Assembly: GCA_038380795.1 (NCBI GenBank)
Contig: CM076268.1
Coordinates: forward strand, 669,501 to 733,500
DNA: 64,000 nt
Direction of reading: 5' to 3'
Origin: Pyrocephalus nanus
Taxonomy: Eukaryota; Chordata; Aves; Passeriformes; Tyrannidae
Shown here in pieces: positions 49,800-60,130 of the stretch (its first letter is position 1; each line of letters opens with the position of its first letter). A program made the translations under genes and the position numbers. The notes beneath the pieces were generated by a model. The model saw only the letters and a list, made by a program, of their open reading frames with translations, was not told the origin of the DNA and searched no databases.

Positions 49800-50120
49800 T
49801 GAATGACAGATACAATTTCGAAGGCTAAAACCTAAAACCTTTAAGCAGTGATTTAAAAGCTAATTATTATGGATATAGCCATTCAACATTCATTTCTTAA
49901 TATTGTTCCCTCAAGAAATAGTGATTTAGTCAACCAATTATTTTATCTCTTTTAGGGATACTTTCTTAATTGCAAAACAATCTAAAAATATAATCAGCAT
50001 GCTAAATACATGTGGTGTCTTGTTTAGAATGCCATCTTGGAGGAAGAATGCAATTAAACTGTCAAAACGTAATTGTTTCTCATATTTAATTTAAAGAGGT
50101 TGATTCACATTTGCTTTTCA
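49800..50120. promoter_or_regulatory. Candidate conserved noncoding element (AT-rich)
   Basis: Low-redundancy, AT-rich block with AAAGCTAATTATTATGG, CAACCAATTATTTTATC, GCAATTAAACTG and AAAACGTAATTGTTTC words. ATTA/TAAT cores are closely spaced. No open frame of note and no repeat. Enhancer status is inferred. Confidence 0.33.
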
Positions 50121-50618
50121 TGTTTAGGAGTTAAAAAACAAAGCAAGCTACCAGCACAACTACCAGTTTTTAATAAATACAGCATCAGCTCGGAGCACTG
50201 GCGAAAGCTGCCTCTATCAACAGATAGGCAAATACTCCCCTTTTTTCACTTCTCATGTGACTGCAGTTCAGAATTCAGAGTTTCAGTGTGTAAGATGATA
50301 TTTGTAGTTTCAGGTGCAGCTCTAACAGGGGGTGAAGTGAGAACTGCTCTCTCTCCATCTGCCTTGTTACCTGTGCAGCCACTGCTCCTCAGAGACATCT
50401 TCCACCCACTGCTGTTCCCTCCTTGCTACTGGAGGAACTCTGGAAGAAGGGGCCCTTGAGCCAGGATCCATCACATTTACCTCTCCTCCTCATCACTGCT
50501 GCTCTGGAGGAAGGGAGATCTACAGACCTGCAGTGACCTCACCCTTGCAGACCTGCATCCACACCACCTTTTACTCCCAGCTCAGAACCAGAGGGTGTTT
50601 CTCCTTCTCTGGTAAATG

Positions 50619-50626
50619 TGACGTCA
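50619..50626. promoter_or_regulatory. Perfect CRE palindrome (TGACGTCA)
   Basis: The exact 8-bp CREB/ATF consensus survives in an otherwise CpG-poor region. A perfect CRE by chance is expected about once per 65 kb of random DNA, and less often where CpG is depleted. Occupancy is not shown. Confidence 0.35.
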
Positions 50627-50643
50627 ATTCAGCCATCCTCTAC

Positions 50644-50665
50644 TTTTTTTTTTTTTTTTTTTTTT
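50644..50665. repeat. Poly(T) run, 22 nt
   Basis: Uninterrupted T run, the longest pure T run seen in the window. Confidence 0.93.
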
Positions 50666-52195
50666 GGTAGCAAATGACTTTTTAAAAGTTACATGACATC
50701 CCTGTAAGGAAATCTTTGACTGAAATTAATCCAAAGCTGCTGGGCCCACATCAGGTTGAAAGGAGCTTTTCAATCCCACTGATCTCCTGAACAAAGACAG
50801 AAGCCCTGTGGAACCAGCAGCACTGGGGTTTAACTTCAGATCTTAGATGGGGTGAAATCTGGTGAGCACCACAATGAATTTCATTTTGTGGTGGTAAACA
50901 TGGTATCACCAATAATTCCAACCTTCCCCTGAACCTCTTACACTGTGATATGGCTTCCTTAAGGGATATATTTCCAGGTGAATAGGCACGGAACACACAT
51001 ACAAACGCAAGACAGAATTCATGAGCATACACACATTTCCAGAAGTTTGTGTCTGCTTTTCCTTGGATATGTTATCTAACAGTTTATTTGAAAAATCACA
51101 CTGTCTTTAAAATGCTCTCATTAAAGTAATGTTTAACTGAAAATATAGATTACTGGGATTTTTTTTGGTAGTTGCCTTGTTTCTTATGTATTATTAGAAT
51201 CCTGTATGTATTATTACATATACCAACTGAGTGGATTTACTTTGATTTTAGATTATATGTTTTGTCAATTCTGTAACTAGAACAATAAACAGAACCAGGA
51301 GATTGTTATCCCATCTATGGTGCAGCCTTAAGAGAGGGCTGAGAGCTCAGCTTAGCAGGTGGGTTTCCCACCTATTTATTGCCAACAGAGTAGTTCTGCA
51401 GTTTTATTCCTACATACAAAGGCAGGATCTGGCAGAAATACATTTAAAGGTCTGTCTGTCTCTGTCCCCTAATATCTTCTTTTCTCCTTACAGTATTCTC
51501 TTTATTTTCTAAGAGGATCCAGCTGCATGTGAGATGCTATTTGGGAAGGGAGCATTCTTGGTGCAAATTGAAGTACTAACAAGACTCTGGCAGCAAGAGC
51601 TAAGAGGTTTACAGCTATGCCAAAGCTGAATGGACATAGATTTATAGAGAATTGCAGGTGACACATCCTTTACTATAGAAAGAAATCCCTGTCAAATATT
51701 TTCTGCAGTAGTCAAAATCCAAGCCCAAGTAAAGTACACACCGTGGATAAAAAACTGTGCAGGTGATGGAAATGGTACTTCAAAAAGGAAAATCTGGGGT
51801 GACACCAAGTCCACACTGTCCAATTTAAAAGTAGAATTTGAATATTTGGCCTTAAGCCTGTGAAACCAACTCCTAACCAAATCCTTTTTCTGGTTTGTGC
51901 CTGTTTTGTTCTGCCCCACCACAAAAAGCAAAGCAGATTGCAGACACCCAGGAATCTTCAGCAGACTTGACCTGAGCTCCCTGCAGAGCTTTGCCTCCTC
52001 TGTGGCAGCATGGATGGGCAGAGGGGCTCCGGGACCCTGGGGGGACTGTGGGCCCAGGGTCCACCAGGATGCTGAAAGGCTGCTCTTTGAGGCACTTCCA
52101 GGTCCTTCTCTGCCACATTTACCAGCTAACAAGCTGCAGATCAAGAAGAACAGTGTAGCTGCCATTTACTTTTCTTTGTGTTACCACCACCTTTT

Positions 52196-52640
52196 CACAG
52201 AATCAGAGTCATCCAGGTTGGAAGGAGACCTTCAAGGTAATTTAGTCCATCCACCAAAACCCAGCACCACCATAATCACCTTTAAATCCCCTCTGAACCT
52301 TATCCCCACGTATCCAGATGCCACTTGAACACTTCCAGAGACGGTGACTCCATCACCACCCTGGGCAGCCCAATGCCTAAAAACTCTTTCAGTGATCTGT
52401 CTTTTCTAATATCTAATATGAGCCTCCCCAGGGTGCCACCTAAGGACATTTTCTCTCGTCCTCTCACGTGGACATGGCAGAACAGACTGAGCCCCACTTA
52501 ACTACAGCCTCTTTCAGGTAACTGTAGAGAGCAATCTCCCCTGAGCAATGAGGTCTCCATTTCTCCACACCAAACAGCTCCAGTTCTCTCAGCCACTCCC
52601 TATAGGATATGTTTCACTAGACCCTTCAGCAGCTTTGCTG
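52196..52640 (-). mobile_element. CR1 LINE 3'-end fragment (minus strand, different subfamily)
   Basis: Read on the plus strand, the segment runs backwards through CR1: the tail-side CACAGAATCAGAGTCATCCA, GGTTGGAAGGAGACCTTCAA, the GGTGACTCCATCACC block, CCCTGGGCAGCCCAATGCC, TCTAATATCTAATATGAGCC, TTTCTCTCGTCCTCTCACG, CTACAGCCTCTTTCAGGTAA and CAGTTCTCTCAGCCACTCCC. The AGAATCA-type tail and the internal wording differ from the other two copies, so it belongs to a different CR1 subfamily. Resemblance fades after about 52640. It is 5'-truncated and inactive. Confidence 0.92.
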
Positions 52641-53287
52641 CTTGTTGCATGTTTTCAACACGTTTCTGACCTGGAACCAGAGCAAGGCTGGGCTGTGGAT
52701 GCCACTTTTATATTCCCAGCCAAGGAACAGCCCCACACCCGCAGCCAGAAGTGTGGGAGGGGGTGATTTTAACAGCTTGATCCTGCAAATCCTCCAGTCC
52801 TGCCTGCCCCAAGTCTCAGTGGCTCCACCAGAGATGCAATCAGATTAGAAACTCCCCGTTGCCCATACATTTCTGCAGTCATCCTCTGATCTGCCTGTGC
52901 CAGGCCAGGCCTGGACTGGAGGCCGGGAATTTCGGAGGAGATTTGCATCCTGTAAGATCAGGCATTAGGGTTGCCAGTTTGAAATATGACAAAGCCCAGG
53001 TGCCTCGGTGAAGTGGCTGCTGCCCACGCTCGGCTCCATCTGCACATGTGTGGGGCTTGGGATAACAACTGCCAAGCCCACAGTAAAAGGGGCCAGGCAG
53101 GAAGCCAGCCACATGGCTACTCTAAATGATATTAATAAGACTTTATAAAAAAGTTAAAAGCACAACCTAGCTTTTCAAAGTGTTTCTTAGAGATCCCTAC
53201 ATGTGTATAGGTGTTTCATGTCCAGGAGATAGAGGCTCGGGGTAAATTTAACGCAGTATTCTTTTCAGCCTAAGAATTCTTTTATTA

Positions 53288-53307
53288 TTTTTTTTTTTTT
53301 TTTTTTT
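53288..53307. repeat. Poly(T) run, 20 nt
   Basis: Uninterrupted T run preceded by TTATTA words. No retrocopied gene lies beside it. Confidence 0.92.
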
Positions 53308-53930
53308 ACTCCTGAAAGCTGTTGATAAAAACTGGGACTCATTAAAAACACCTTGTGTTTCGTTTTTCAGAAATTTTGAATTTATGTCGTTCCCTGGATC
53401 ATTAGAAAGCAACGTAGCAGCATCAGCAACTGTTCTGAAGGAGCCCCGTCTTGGGAGGAGCAGAATATTCCTGCTGCAGCCTGATGGCAGCAAAAGGGTG
53501 CTCAGCACCTCTCAGGAGATGCTGAGCCTCTCTCCCCGGCCCAAGTCCAGAGATAGCATTCCCAAAGGACAGATACAAGGATATTAAAAAAGACTTTGAT
53601 CAAAGAAATATTGCTTCTTTCCTCCTTTCACTAAGCAGATGTGCAACGTGTCTTGGGAAAGAAATAGAAAAATTCCTGAGTGATTTATTTGATGAACCTA
53701 GTTTTAACCCAGGTTATTGCATGCCTGATACCGTGATGCTGGTTATTAGTTTTCAGTTGAAAATGACCAGATAGAGAACATATTCACTTCATCAATATAA
53801 TGCATTTATTGGTTGTCAGGAGAGTCACATCACACAGATATGTAAATCTGTCACTTTGTCTTAAAAGTGTATTTCTCTATTACAATGTTGCTTGATGTAT
53901 GTTTTAAGGCAGTAAGGCCTTTTAAATATT

Positions 53931-53948
53931 AAAAAAAAAAAAAAAAAA
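53931..53948. repeat. Poly(A) run, 18 nt
   Basis: Uninterrupted A run. The upstream sequence shows no retrocopied coding region. Confidence 0.92.
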
Positions 53949-54060
53949 CAAGACAAGGGGTAAGATTTGTCTATTCAGTCACAGGATTTAAGACATTAAA
54001 AGCAGATGCATCATTTATAAAAGTAGGATTTTATCAAATGCCATAGCAAATGAAAGAATC

Positions 54061-54081
54061 ATATCTACCATATGTAGATAT
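54061..54081. repeat. Perfect inverted repeat, 8-bp arms
   Basis: ATATCTAC (54061-54068) pairs with GTAGATAT (54074-54081) across a five-base loop CATAT. It is AT-rich and too short to be a microRNA precursor. It may be a chance palindrome or a dimeric binding site. Confidence 0.8.
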
Positions 54082-56919
54082 GTGAATTATAGAAACCTTC
54101 TTTCCCAGGAAAATTAACAAACTCTTTTGCTAGCATTAAGGTGAATTAGTCCTTGAAGCTGGTTACTAGTTGACCACAAATCTCAATTTTCTGTGTCAAA
54201 GGTAAAATAGAATAGTCTTTGTTTACATTATGTAAAAAAAAATATATGTTTGTCATTCTGTTTATATGTTTATATGTCCACAGCAGCTTCGAAAAAAATA
54301 CATTCAACTCTGGAACTAAAGGAACTCAAAGAAATGTAGTTGTAATTTAGTTCTTTATCATTAAAATTTGCAAGAATTATCAATAGCAATAAATATTAAA
54401 ATAGCAAGAAACTCACTGAATCCATATTTCTGTCTTCAAAATGAGCAAAACTGTTTTTGTTTTCGTAAAATACGAAGACATTCTGTATTTCAAAACAAAA
54501 AATGATGCCTACACCAGGACATACAGTGGTGCTAACCCTTCTCACGGGTCCAGTGTGTTCACCCAGAACTCTCTGCTCTGTGTAGAGTAAGAGAGGCTGC
54601 ACAAACACCCTGAAGTGCTGAACCAGAGCCTCCTTGTTTGCCATTAAGTAAGTTTTTGGTGGTTGGACAGAGCAGCGTGGCCCACCACTCCACAGGAAGC
54701 CTGGCAATGGTTCCAGTAAGATCTGTATCAGGCTCTGAAGAAGCAGGAGAACGTGACAATTAGTTCATGTACAACCAGCTCACCAGAGGTAAGCATGAGG
54801 GGTGGAATTACAAAGCAGATCAGAGAAGAAATTAAAAGGACTTAGCAAACTCTGTAATTAAGATACAGATTTTCAGCTCCATTTGCTGAAGGGCTGTGGA
54901 TATGCAGAACTGTAAGGGAGGAGTTCTGTCAGTGGAGTTTAAGGTCCTCTAAGCTCAAATTTTAATGGAGTTCATGCCAGAGATTTGAAGCAGATGAGAA
55001 GTTTGGGTCTGGGTTTTGGTTTCTCCGACTGAAATAAGGATTGCTGATAACCAGATCTTTGGTTCCAGTTCATCTCCAGTGAATGGCCACCTAAGTCTAA
55101 CATAAGCAGTCTTTAATTCGTCAGTTTACATTATAATCTTCATCATAACAGTCCACCACCTTGCAAAACTTGATTTGTTATAATGAAAAAAGAATGCTGA
55201 GAGTGAAAAGACAGCAAGGATGCTCATAACCTGGGCAGTTTCACTGGTGTCCAATGTGCAGAGCTGGTGACCTGGGTTTTGTATCATTTCTTTGAGCAGA
55301 AGTAACTTCAGGCAGGAGAAGATGCAATTTTAAAAACATTTTGCCAGTCTGGTCATGCTGGGAGAAGCTGCTCTAAAATAAATAACCGTTCATTGCTAAC
55401 ACTTTTTAAATACTCCTAAGAAAATCATTAGACTATGAGACTGTTTATGGAATTGCCTAGGACCTTAAGACGGAGTTTCCAGGAGGATAGTGGCATTATT
55501 TGGATGTGCTGAATTAAAGGTGAACCCAAACACAGCAGTGCTGAAACTGCTCTGAGACAGTTCTTCATGGAATATGTGCTGCATTCACTGCAGAGAACAC
55601 TGCTGACCTTTTAGGATTTTAAAACATTGTTGAAACTGGTTTTATGTTTGTTTTCCTGCTCTCCTGGCTTCAGTTTCAAGAGAAGTTTCTGGGTTCAGAA
55701 CCTGTTACGGTGGTTGAAAGGAGTTGTTCAAGACCTTAAAAACAAAGGTGGTGTTTTGCTATTATTTTAAGAAGTTACTAACAGCAATATCTGCACTGGG
55801 ATGAAAATAATTACTGATACCTCCCCTGCTTCACACAGTTGAACTGCTGCTTTCCAGCAAAAAACTCCTAAGGCTCTTGATGTTTTAGGTGTAACATGTA
55901 CCCCCATGGGCAGCTTTTTCCCGGTTCTCTCCACACTGTAGATATTTCCAGGCACAGTTTAGCTGCAGGATCCTGGACACAGCAACACTCACACAACCTG
56001 TCCCCTTTCCCAGCAGAGGGAACACACCCTGGGAGTTCATTTGGGGTTTGTGGCAGCCCCATTGGTGGCCCAGGACTGTGCAGTTCCCTGGAGGGCTCAG
56101 AGGGGAGGGAAGAGGGATGAGAGAGTTCACAGGGAGCCAGCAAGGAGTTGTAGGTTATGGCTCAGGATAACAGGCACTGACCCTGCCTGCACCTGCCTCT
56201 CCCTCTCCACCTCACTCTCCTGCCCTGGTCCTCTGTCCTTCCCCTTCTCCTGCCCCCCAAATGTCCTGGTTTTCCCCTGGCTCCTACCCACACATCCACA
56301 CACCTGCCTGCATGCACTGAGCAGAGCAGTAGTAGCTTTTATTACTCTCAGTTCTTTATTAATGCCACATGTGCTGTTGTAAGGTTAAGTTATTAAGTGA
56401 TATCCAATAATTGTCTCTGCTCTAAAGTGGACATTTCATTTAACTATACTCATGTGGATCTGTTTCAGTACCATTTATCACGACCACATTTAGAGAAAGA
56501 TTTCAAGAGACCATTTCTCTCTTTCCTTTCCTTAGCATAACTAGACCTAAAAGGTCCTGGTCAAAAATTAAATACAATTACCTTTGGAACAGCATAAGGG
56601 AATGTGGGGCTTGCATGGACTCTGGAAGTTAAAATACAGATTTTACTGGGCTATCACATCAGCTGCAGAGTTAATTTTACTCTATGTGTGCACTTGCTTA
56701 TAGGAAGGCATACAATGACCTGTTTAGTTTGCAGGAGAAAATGATGTCATTTGCAAGCAAGCTTTCAGCTGTGATATTTTATAATTGTTTAGATGAAAAC
56801 CTGATAATCCTCTACTCCTTCACATAAACTGCAATCCATCTTTAAAACTGCGATAATTCATAAAACCTGCAGCTTAATAAACTAACAAACCCCAGGCCTA
56901 TGTTATTTTAAGGGAAGTC
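54082..56919. other. Unique noncoding DNA, no gene recognised
   Basis: AT-leaning unique sequence with a GC-richer patch at about 55880-56300. Overlapping plus- and minus-strand frames there match no protein family. No mobile element was recognised. Confidence 0.55.
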
Positions 56920-57300
56920 AATCTTTGATCAGTCAAGCTGAAATGGGTCTGATAAGTGGAGGCCTTACTCACAGGGAGCAGCACTCCAGTTTGTTATTGC
57001 TATTTGCTCATCATCCTCAAGTGCAAAATAAGCAGAAGTCTTTCCGAGCTTCTTATCTCTTTTCACTTTCTTCTCTAGATCTCTGTCGCTTTAATCCAGC
57101 ATGTCTGCTGCTGGTTAACAAGGAAATCCTGTGTCAATTATCGCCAACAACTTCCTGCTGTGAAGCTGTGGGGAATCAAAGCTTTTGAGAGCCTTTTTCA
57201 CACCAGAGAGTAGTGCAGGGCCTAATTAAATGGCCCTCATATCCTGCAGCCTACTGGTGGCCAAATGATAGAGAGCTAATGAATGATAACTTCATTTTTT
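56920..57300. promoter_or_regulatory. Candidate conserved noncoding element with TAATTA hairpin
   Basis: The block contains CTGTCGCTTTAATCC, TCAATTATCGCC and a perfect 6-bp inverted repeat AGGGCC / GGCCCT at 57217-57222 and 57232-57237 that flanks TAATTA at 57223-57228. The flanking TGATAGAGAGCTAATGAATG adds homeodomain cores. No repeat signature and no frame of note. Enhancer status is inferred. Confidence 0.36.
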
Positions 57301-57680
57301 TTTTCCAAGAATTGTTTTGATTCTTCCGGTCAGTTGTGCTTATTGAGTGGCAGCTCATTGTTCGTGCTCGGGACTGGGGAGGTGTCAAAAGGCGAAAGTG
57401 GGGGAAGATACCGATCTGCCTGGTTTATTGTGCACAGCCCTTGGGTTATATAAATACATATATTGCATATCGGGGAGGATATTTGTTAAAAATTGCTTTG
57501 CCCAAACGTGTTGCCCTCTTTCCCTGATACGAATTGCTTTGGTGACTCTCATGCACATGTGGGCTGCAAAATTGTCCTATAAATCCCCCTCATAAATGCT
57601 ATCGCTCCGATATTATTTGTACAGAATGGCAGAATGAGGTATCTGCCATCGCTCGTGCACAGCTGCCCCAGCTCCTCCTC
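57301..57680. promoter_or_regulatory. Candidate conserved noncoding element, CpG-retaining
   Basis: About a dozen CpGs are retained in an AT-balanced block: TTCGTGCTCGGG, AAAAGGCGAAAG, ATATCGGGG, AAACGTG, GATACGAATTGC and CTATCGCTCCGATATT. A T-box-like AGGTGTCA lies at about 57379-57386. Posterior-HOX/CDX-like words CTATAAAT and TCATAAAT follow. Frames on both strands are short. The CpG retention and lack of repeats make this one of the better enhancer candidates here, but conservation was not tested. Confidence 0.42.
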
Positions 57681-58473
57681 CTCTTTTTTCCTTCTCCTTT
57701 TTATTTTTTTTTCCTTCCTTCTAAAAACTTTCTGGGAAGAACCTGATCTCCTGCCCAAGCAAAACTGCAGCTCTTGTGTGGCTGCTGCTTAAGATGAGCT
57801 AAACTTGTGCTAAAGTTACACATAAAAGAAACACGAATTTGTGCCTCTCTGCTGCTTTTAAGCGCAGACAAGCACGGGCTGCCTCTGCCTGCTGGGCGAT
57901 GCTGCTCTGTGAGCACTCAGTGCTGAGCACTGGTGCAGTACCCAGCAGGTTATCAGCACCAGCCAACCCCAGGAACAGAGAAAACATCCCAGCAGTGAGC
58001 GAGGCACTTGCATTTACCCCAACTGGTCACTCCTCAGGCTCCCATCCCACGGCACGTGCGTGAGGTGACAGACTTAGGGGTACCCTGGGAGACCTAACTT
58101 TGAATTTCCTGACTTTTATGGTTTTACATTACAACTTTAATGTTCCATTAACATAGGGGGGTTTTTTTTGTAGTTAATTTCCTTGGGGAGATTGGAAGAG
58201 TTCAGGTCGGGGTTTTTTTATAATTTTTAAAGAAAAGCAGGGGGTTGGAGAAAGATGGTCAGATCTGCCCAGCTGCTTTGAAATGTTTAAAAGGATTTAA
58301 TAAGATTTTTTTTTTAATTCCCCGAGAGGAACAATACAGAATGCCAGCCAGAGGTATGCACACCTGCTTTAAAATGCTGAAAAGCTCGGGGTCTGTCCTG
58401 CCCCATTCCATACCCAGAGCTCTGGCTGAGGCTGGCTGACATAAGATCCTGTGTTAAGACTTTTTCCTAAGTG
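57681..58473. other. Unique noncoding DNA, no gene recognised
   Basis: A pyrimidine-rich tract lies at about 57670-57722. Frames overlap on both strands at 57839-58063 without family resemblance. No transposon was recognised. Confidence 0.55.
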
Positions 58474-58569
58474 GTTTGTTTTGTTTTGTTTGTTTGCTTG
58501 GGGTTTTTTGTCTTTCTGTTTTTGGTTTTGGTTTGTTGTTTGTTTCTTGTTTTTTTTTTTTTTTTTTTT
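58474..58569. repeat. T/G-rich simple repeat ending in poly(T)
   Basis: TTTG and TTTTG words run into a 20-T tract at 58550-58569. On the minus strand it reads as a Lys/Gln/Asn-rich frame, which is an artefact. Confidence 0.92.
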
Positions 58570-59959
58570 AAGTGGGGAGGAGAGTTGGATTAATTTCTTT
58601 TTTCTTTTTAAAGGCAAAAAGAGGCTCTTGGCAACAAAGCTTATAAGTTTGAAAAGCCTCACTTTAATTAAGCTTTCCTCCCTTCACCACATTTAAGCTT
58701 ATTTACCTTACCAAACCATTACAGTGTTGGTGCTTCTCTCACATCCAGCACATGGGGGCTTGCAATCTAACACAGAGACAGGAGTTTTGGGGAGGAGAAA
58801 CACCAGTTTGACAGACAATTTGATATTCTTTATGTTGTATGGCACAAACCTCTCGTCCATCTCAGCACAGGAAGGTGTTCAGTGAGACACTGAGAGGGGC
58901 AGGGATAAGGCAGCAGTTCTGGACAAATGTATTTATTTCAGGGTGGTCATCCTGGATGCACCAAGGGTCACCCTGCCCATACCTCACCACGGCCCAGGAA
59001 GGAGGAAAGAGGTTGATGGGGTGCAAAGATGGTCAAACAGTGCCAGACAGGAGGAAAAGTGGGAGCAGTGGAGAGCAGATATTTCAAAGATGGGCTTCAT
59101 GCCCTACCAGCTGTTCTGTTTTGGCCACTGCAGCTCACACACTGGGGTTCTGTGCTCAGGAGAGTGTGACCATAACATGCATTTAAACAGAGTCCTTTCC
59201 TTTGGACTATGAATGTTAGGAGTTAGGCCCTTCATTTTTTTTATTTTTTTTTTTTTTAATAAAAAACTCAGGAATCTTTTTTTTTTTTTTCTGTGTTTGA
59301 GGCTTTATATGTTCAAAGTTCTAGGTTTGCTGGTTTTGGAGAAAGTTAAATGTCAATAAAACTGGGAAGTCTCCCATAGTCACGTGACTCTAGGGGCTGT
59401 GGATTCAAGAAAAACACCTGTGAAACCCTGTGATTAAAGTTATCAAGAGCCAAGCAACAGTTTCCTTCCTTAGATAATAAGTGATAAAGTTACTCTGAGA
59501 ATGGGTGAGGCAATCTTTTCTGTCTCCTTCCCATCTGATCCCCAAGCCCTGGCCAGTGTTCCAAACAAGACAGTGTTGGCTGAGGGTTGTATTTTCTCCT
59601 GTGTAAACGATTCACTTGCATCCCTGCTCTGTCTCCAGCAGCCAGGGGAACTCCTGCCATGGTTTAAATGTGCCCCAGGACTGCAGCAGCAGAAGGGACA
59701 AGTTTTGAGGCCCCAAGACAAGAGAGCATCTTAGCAGATGTCTCTGCTAAGCATCCAATGTCCCCTTCCTGGCCCTCCTTTTCATGTTTAAAACTACAAA
59801 AGGGTATATGAATAGTGCTGAGATAATGAGCTCAGCCAGTATCTCACTGCTCTCCCACTACCTCCGTTCTTCCTGACATTTGCTGGCACAGTGAGCATTT
59901 GTTACCTCACTGAGTGCAAATTTTATTTACTAGTTTGGGAGCTAATTAAATAGTTTCAT
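58570..59959. other. Unique noncoding DNA with T runs
   Basis: The plus-strand frame at 58839-59186 (115 codons) matches no known protein. T-rich tracts lie at 59235-59257 and 59277-59290. No mobile element was recognised with confidence. Confidence 0.5.
59235..59290. repeat. Two adjacent T-rich tracts
   Basis: An interrupted T tract (59235-59257) and a 14-T run (59277-59290) are separated by AATAAAAAACTCAGGAATC. Confidence 0.9.
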
Positions 59960-60130
59960 AATTCAGTTAAGGATTTTGCCCTTTGCAGTGCACTGAAAGG
60001 TGATGTCTTGCTATACAGCTGATGCAATTAATTCTTATGCATATTCATATATTTTTTACATGGATATAGTTTTTCCTTTGAAATGGGATTAAAAACCCCT
60101 GAACCACTAATTACAGTTTTTATCATATCT
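59960..60130. promoter_or_regulatory. Candidate element with near-consensus POU MORE site
   Basis: ATGCATATTCAT at 60037-60048 differs at one position from the dimeric POU site ATGCATATGCAT (MORE). It is preceded by GATGCAATTAATTC. The block is AT-rich and non-repetitive. Binding is inferred from the motif only. Confidence 0.27.

Larger units (their letters stand above)
50121..52195. other. Unique noncoding DNA; includes a perfect CRE palindrome and a T run
   Basis: No gene was recognised. A 22-T run lies at 50644-50665. A perfect cAMP-response-element palindrome TGACGTCA lies at 50619-50626. Opposite-strand frames overlap at 51692-52165 (minus, 157 codons) and 51897-52328 (plus, 143 codons). 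The plus frame runs into the CR1, and neither has a family resemblance. Confidence 0.5.
52641..54060. other. Unique noncoding DNA with A/T runs
   Basis: No gene was recognised. A perfect inverted repeat GGGCTTGG / CCAAGCCC with an 11-base loop lies at 53053-53079. A 20-T run lies at 53288-53307 and an 18-A run at 53931-53948. A reverse octamer lies at 52941-52948. Short frames only. Confidence 0.55.

Noticed and set aside
51692..52328. Overlapping 157-codon minus and 143-codon plus frames
   Set aside because: They occupy the same bases on opposite strands, and the plus frame enters the CR1 fragment. Neither resembles a known protein.
53053..53079. GGGCTTGG/CCAAGCCC inverted repeat considered as a microRNA or terminator hairpin
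   Set aside because: Arms of only eight bases are too short for a microRNA precursor, and intrinsic terminators do not apply to vertebrate DNA.
53931..53948. Long poly(A) run considered as the tail of a processed pseudogene
   Set aside because: The upstream few hundred bases contain no recognisable coding remnant or polyadenylation context. The same holds for the other long A/T runs.
58839..59186. 115-codon frame in a GC-richer patch considered as a mobile-element remnant
   Set aside because: No terminal repeats, motifs or known element wording could be recognised. A genome self-search would be needed to decide.
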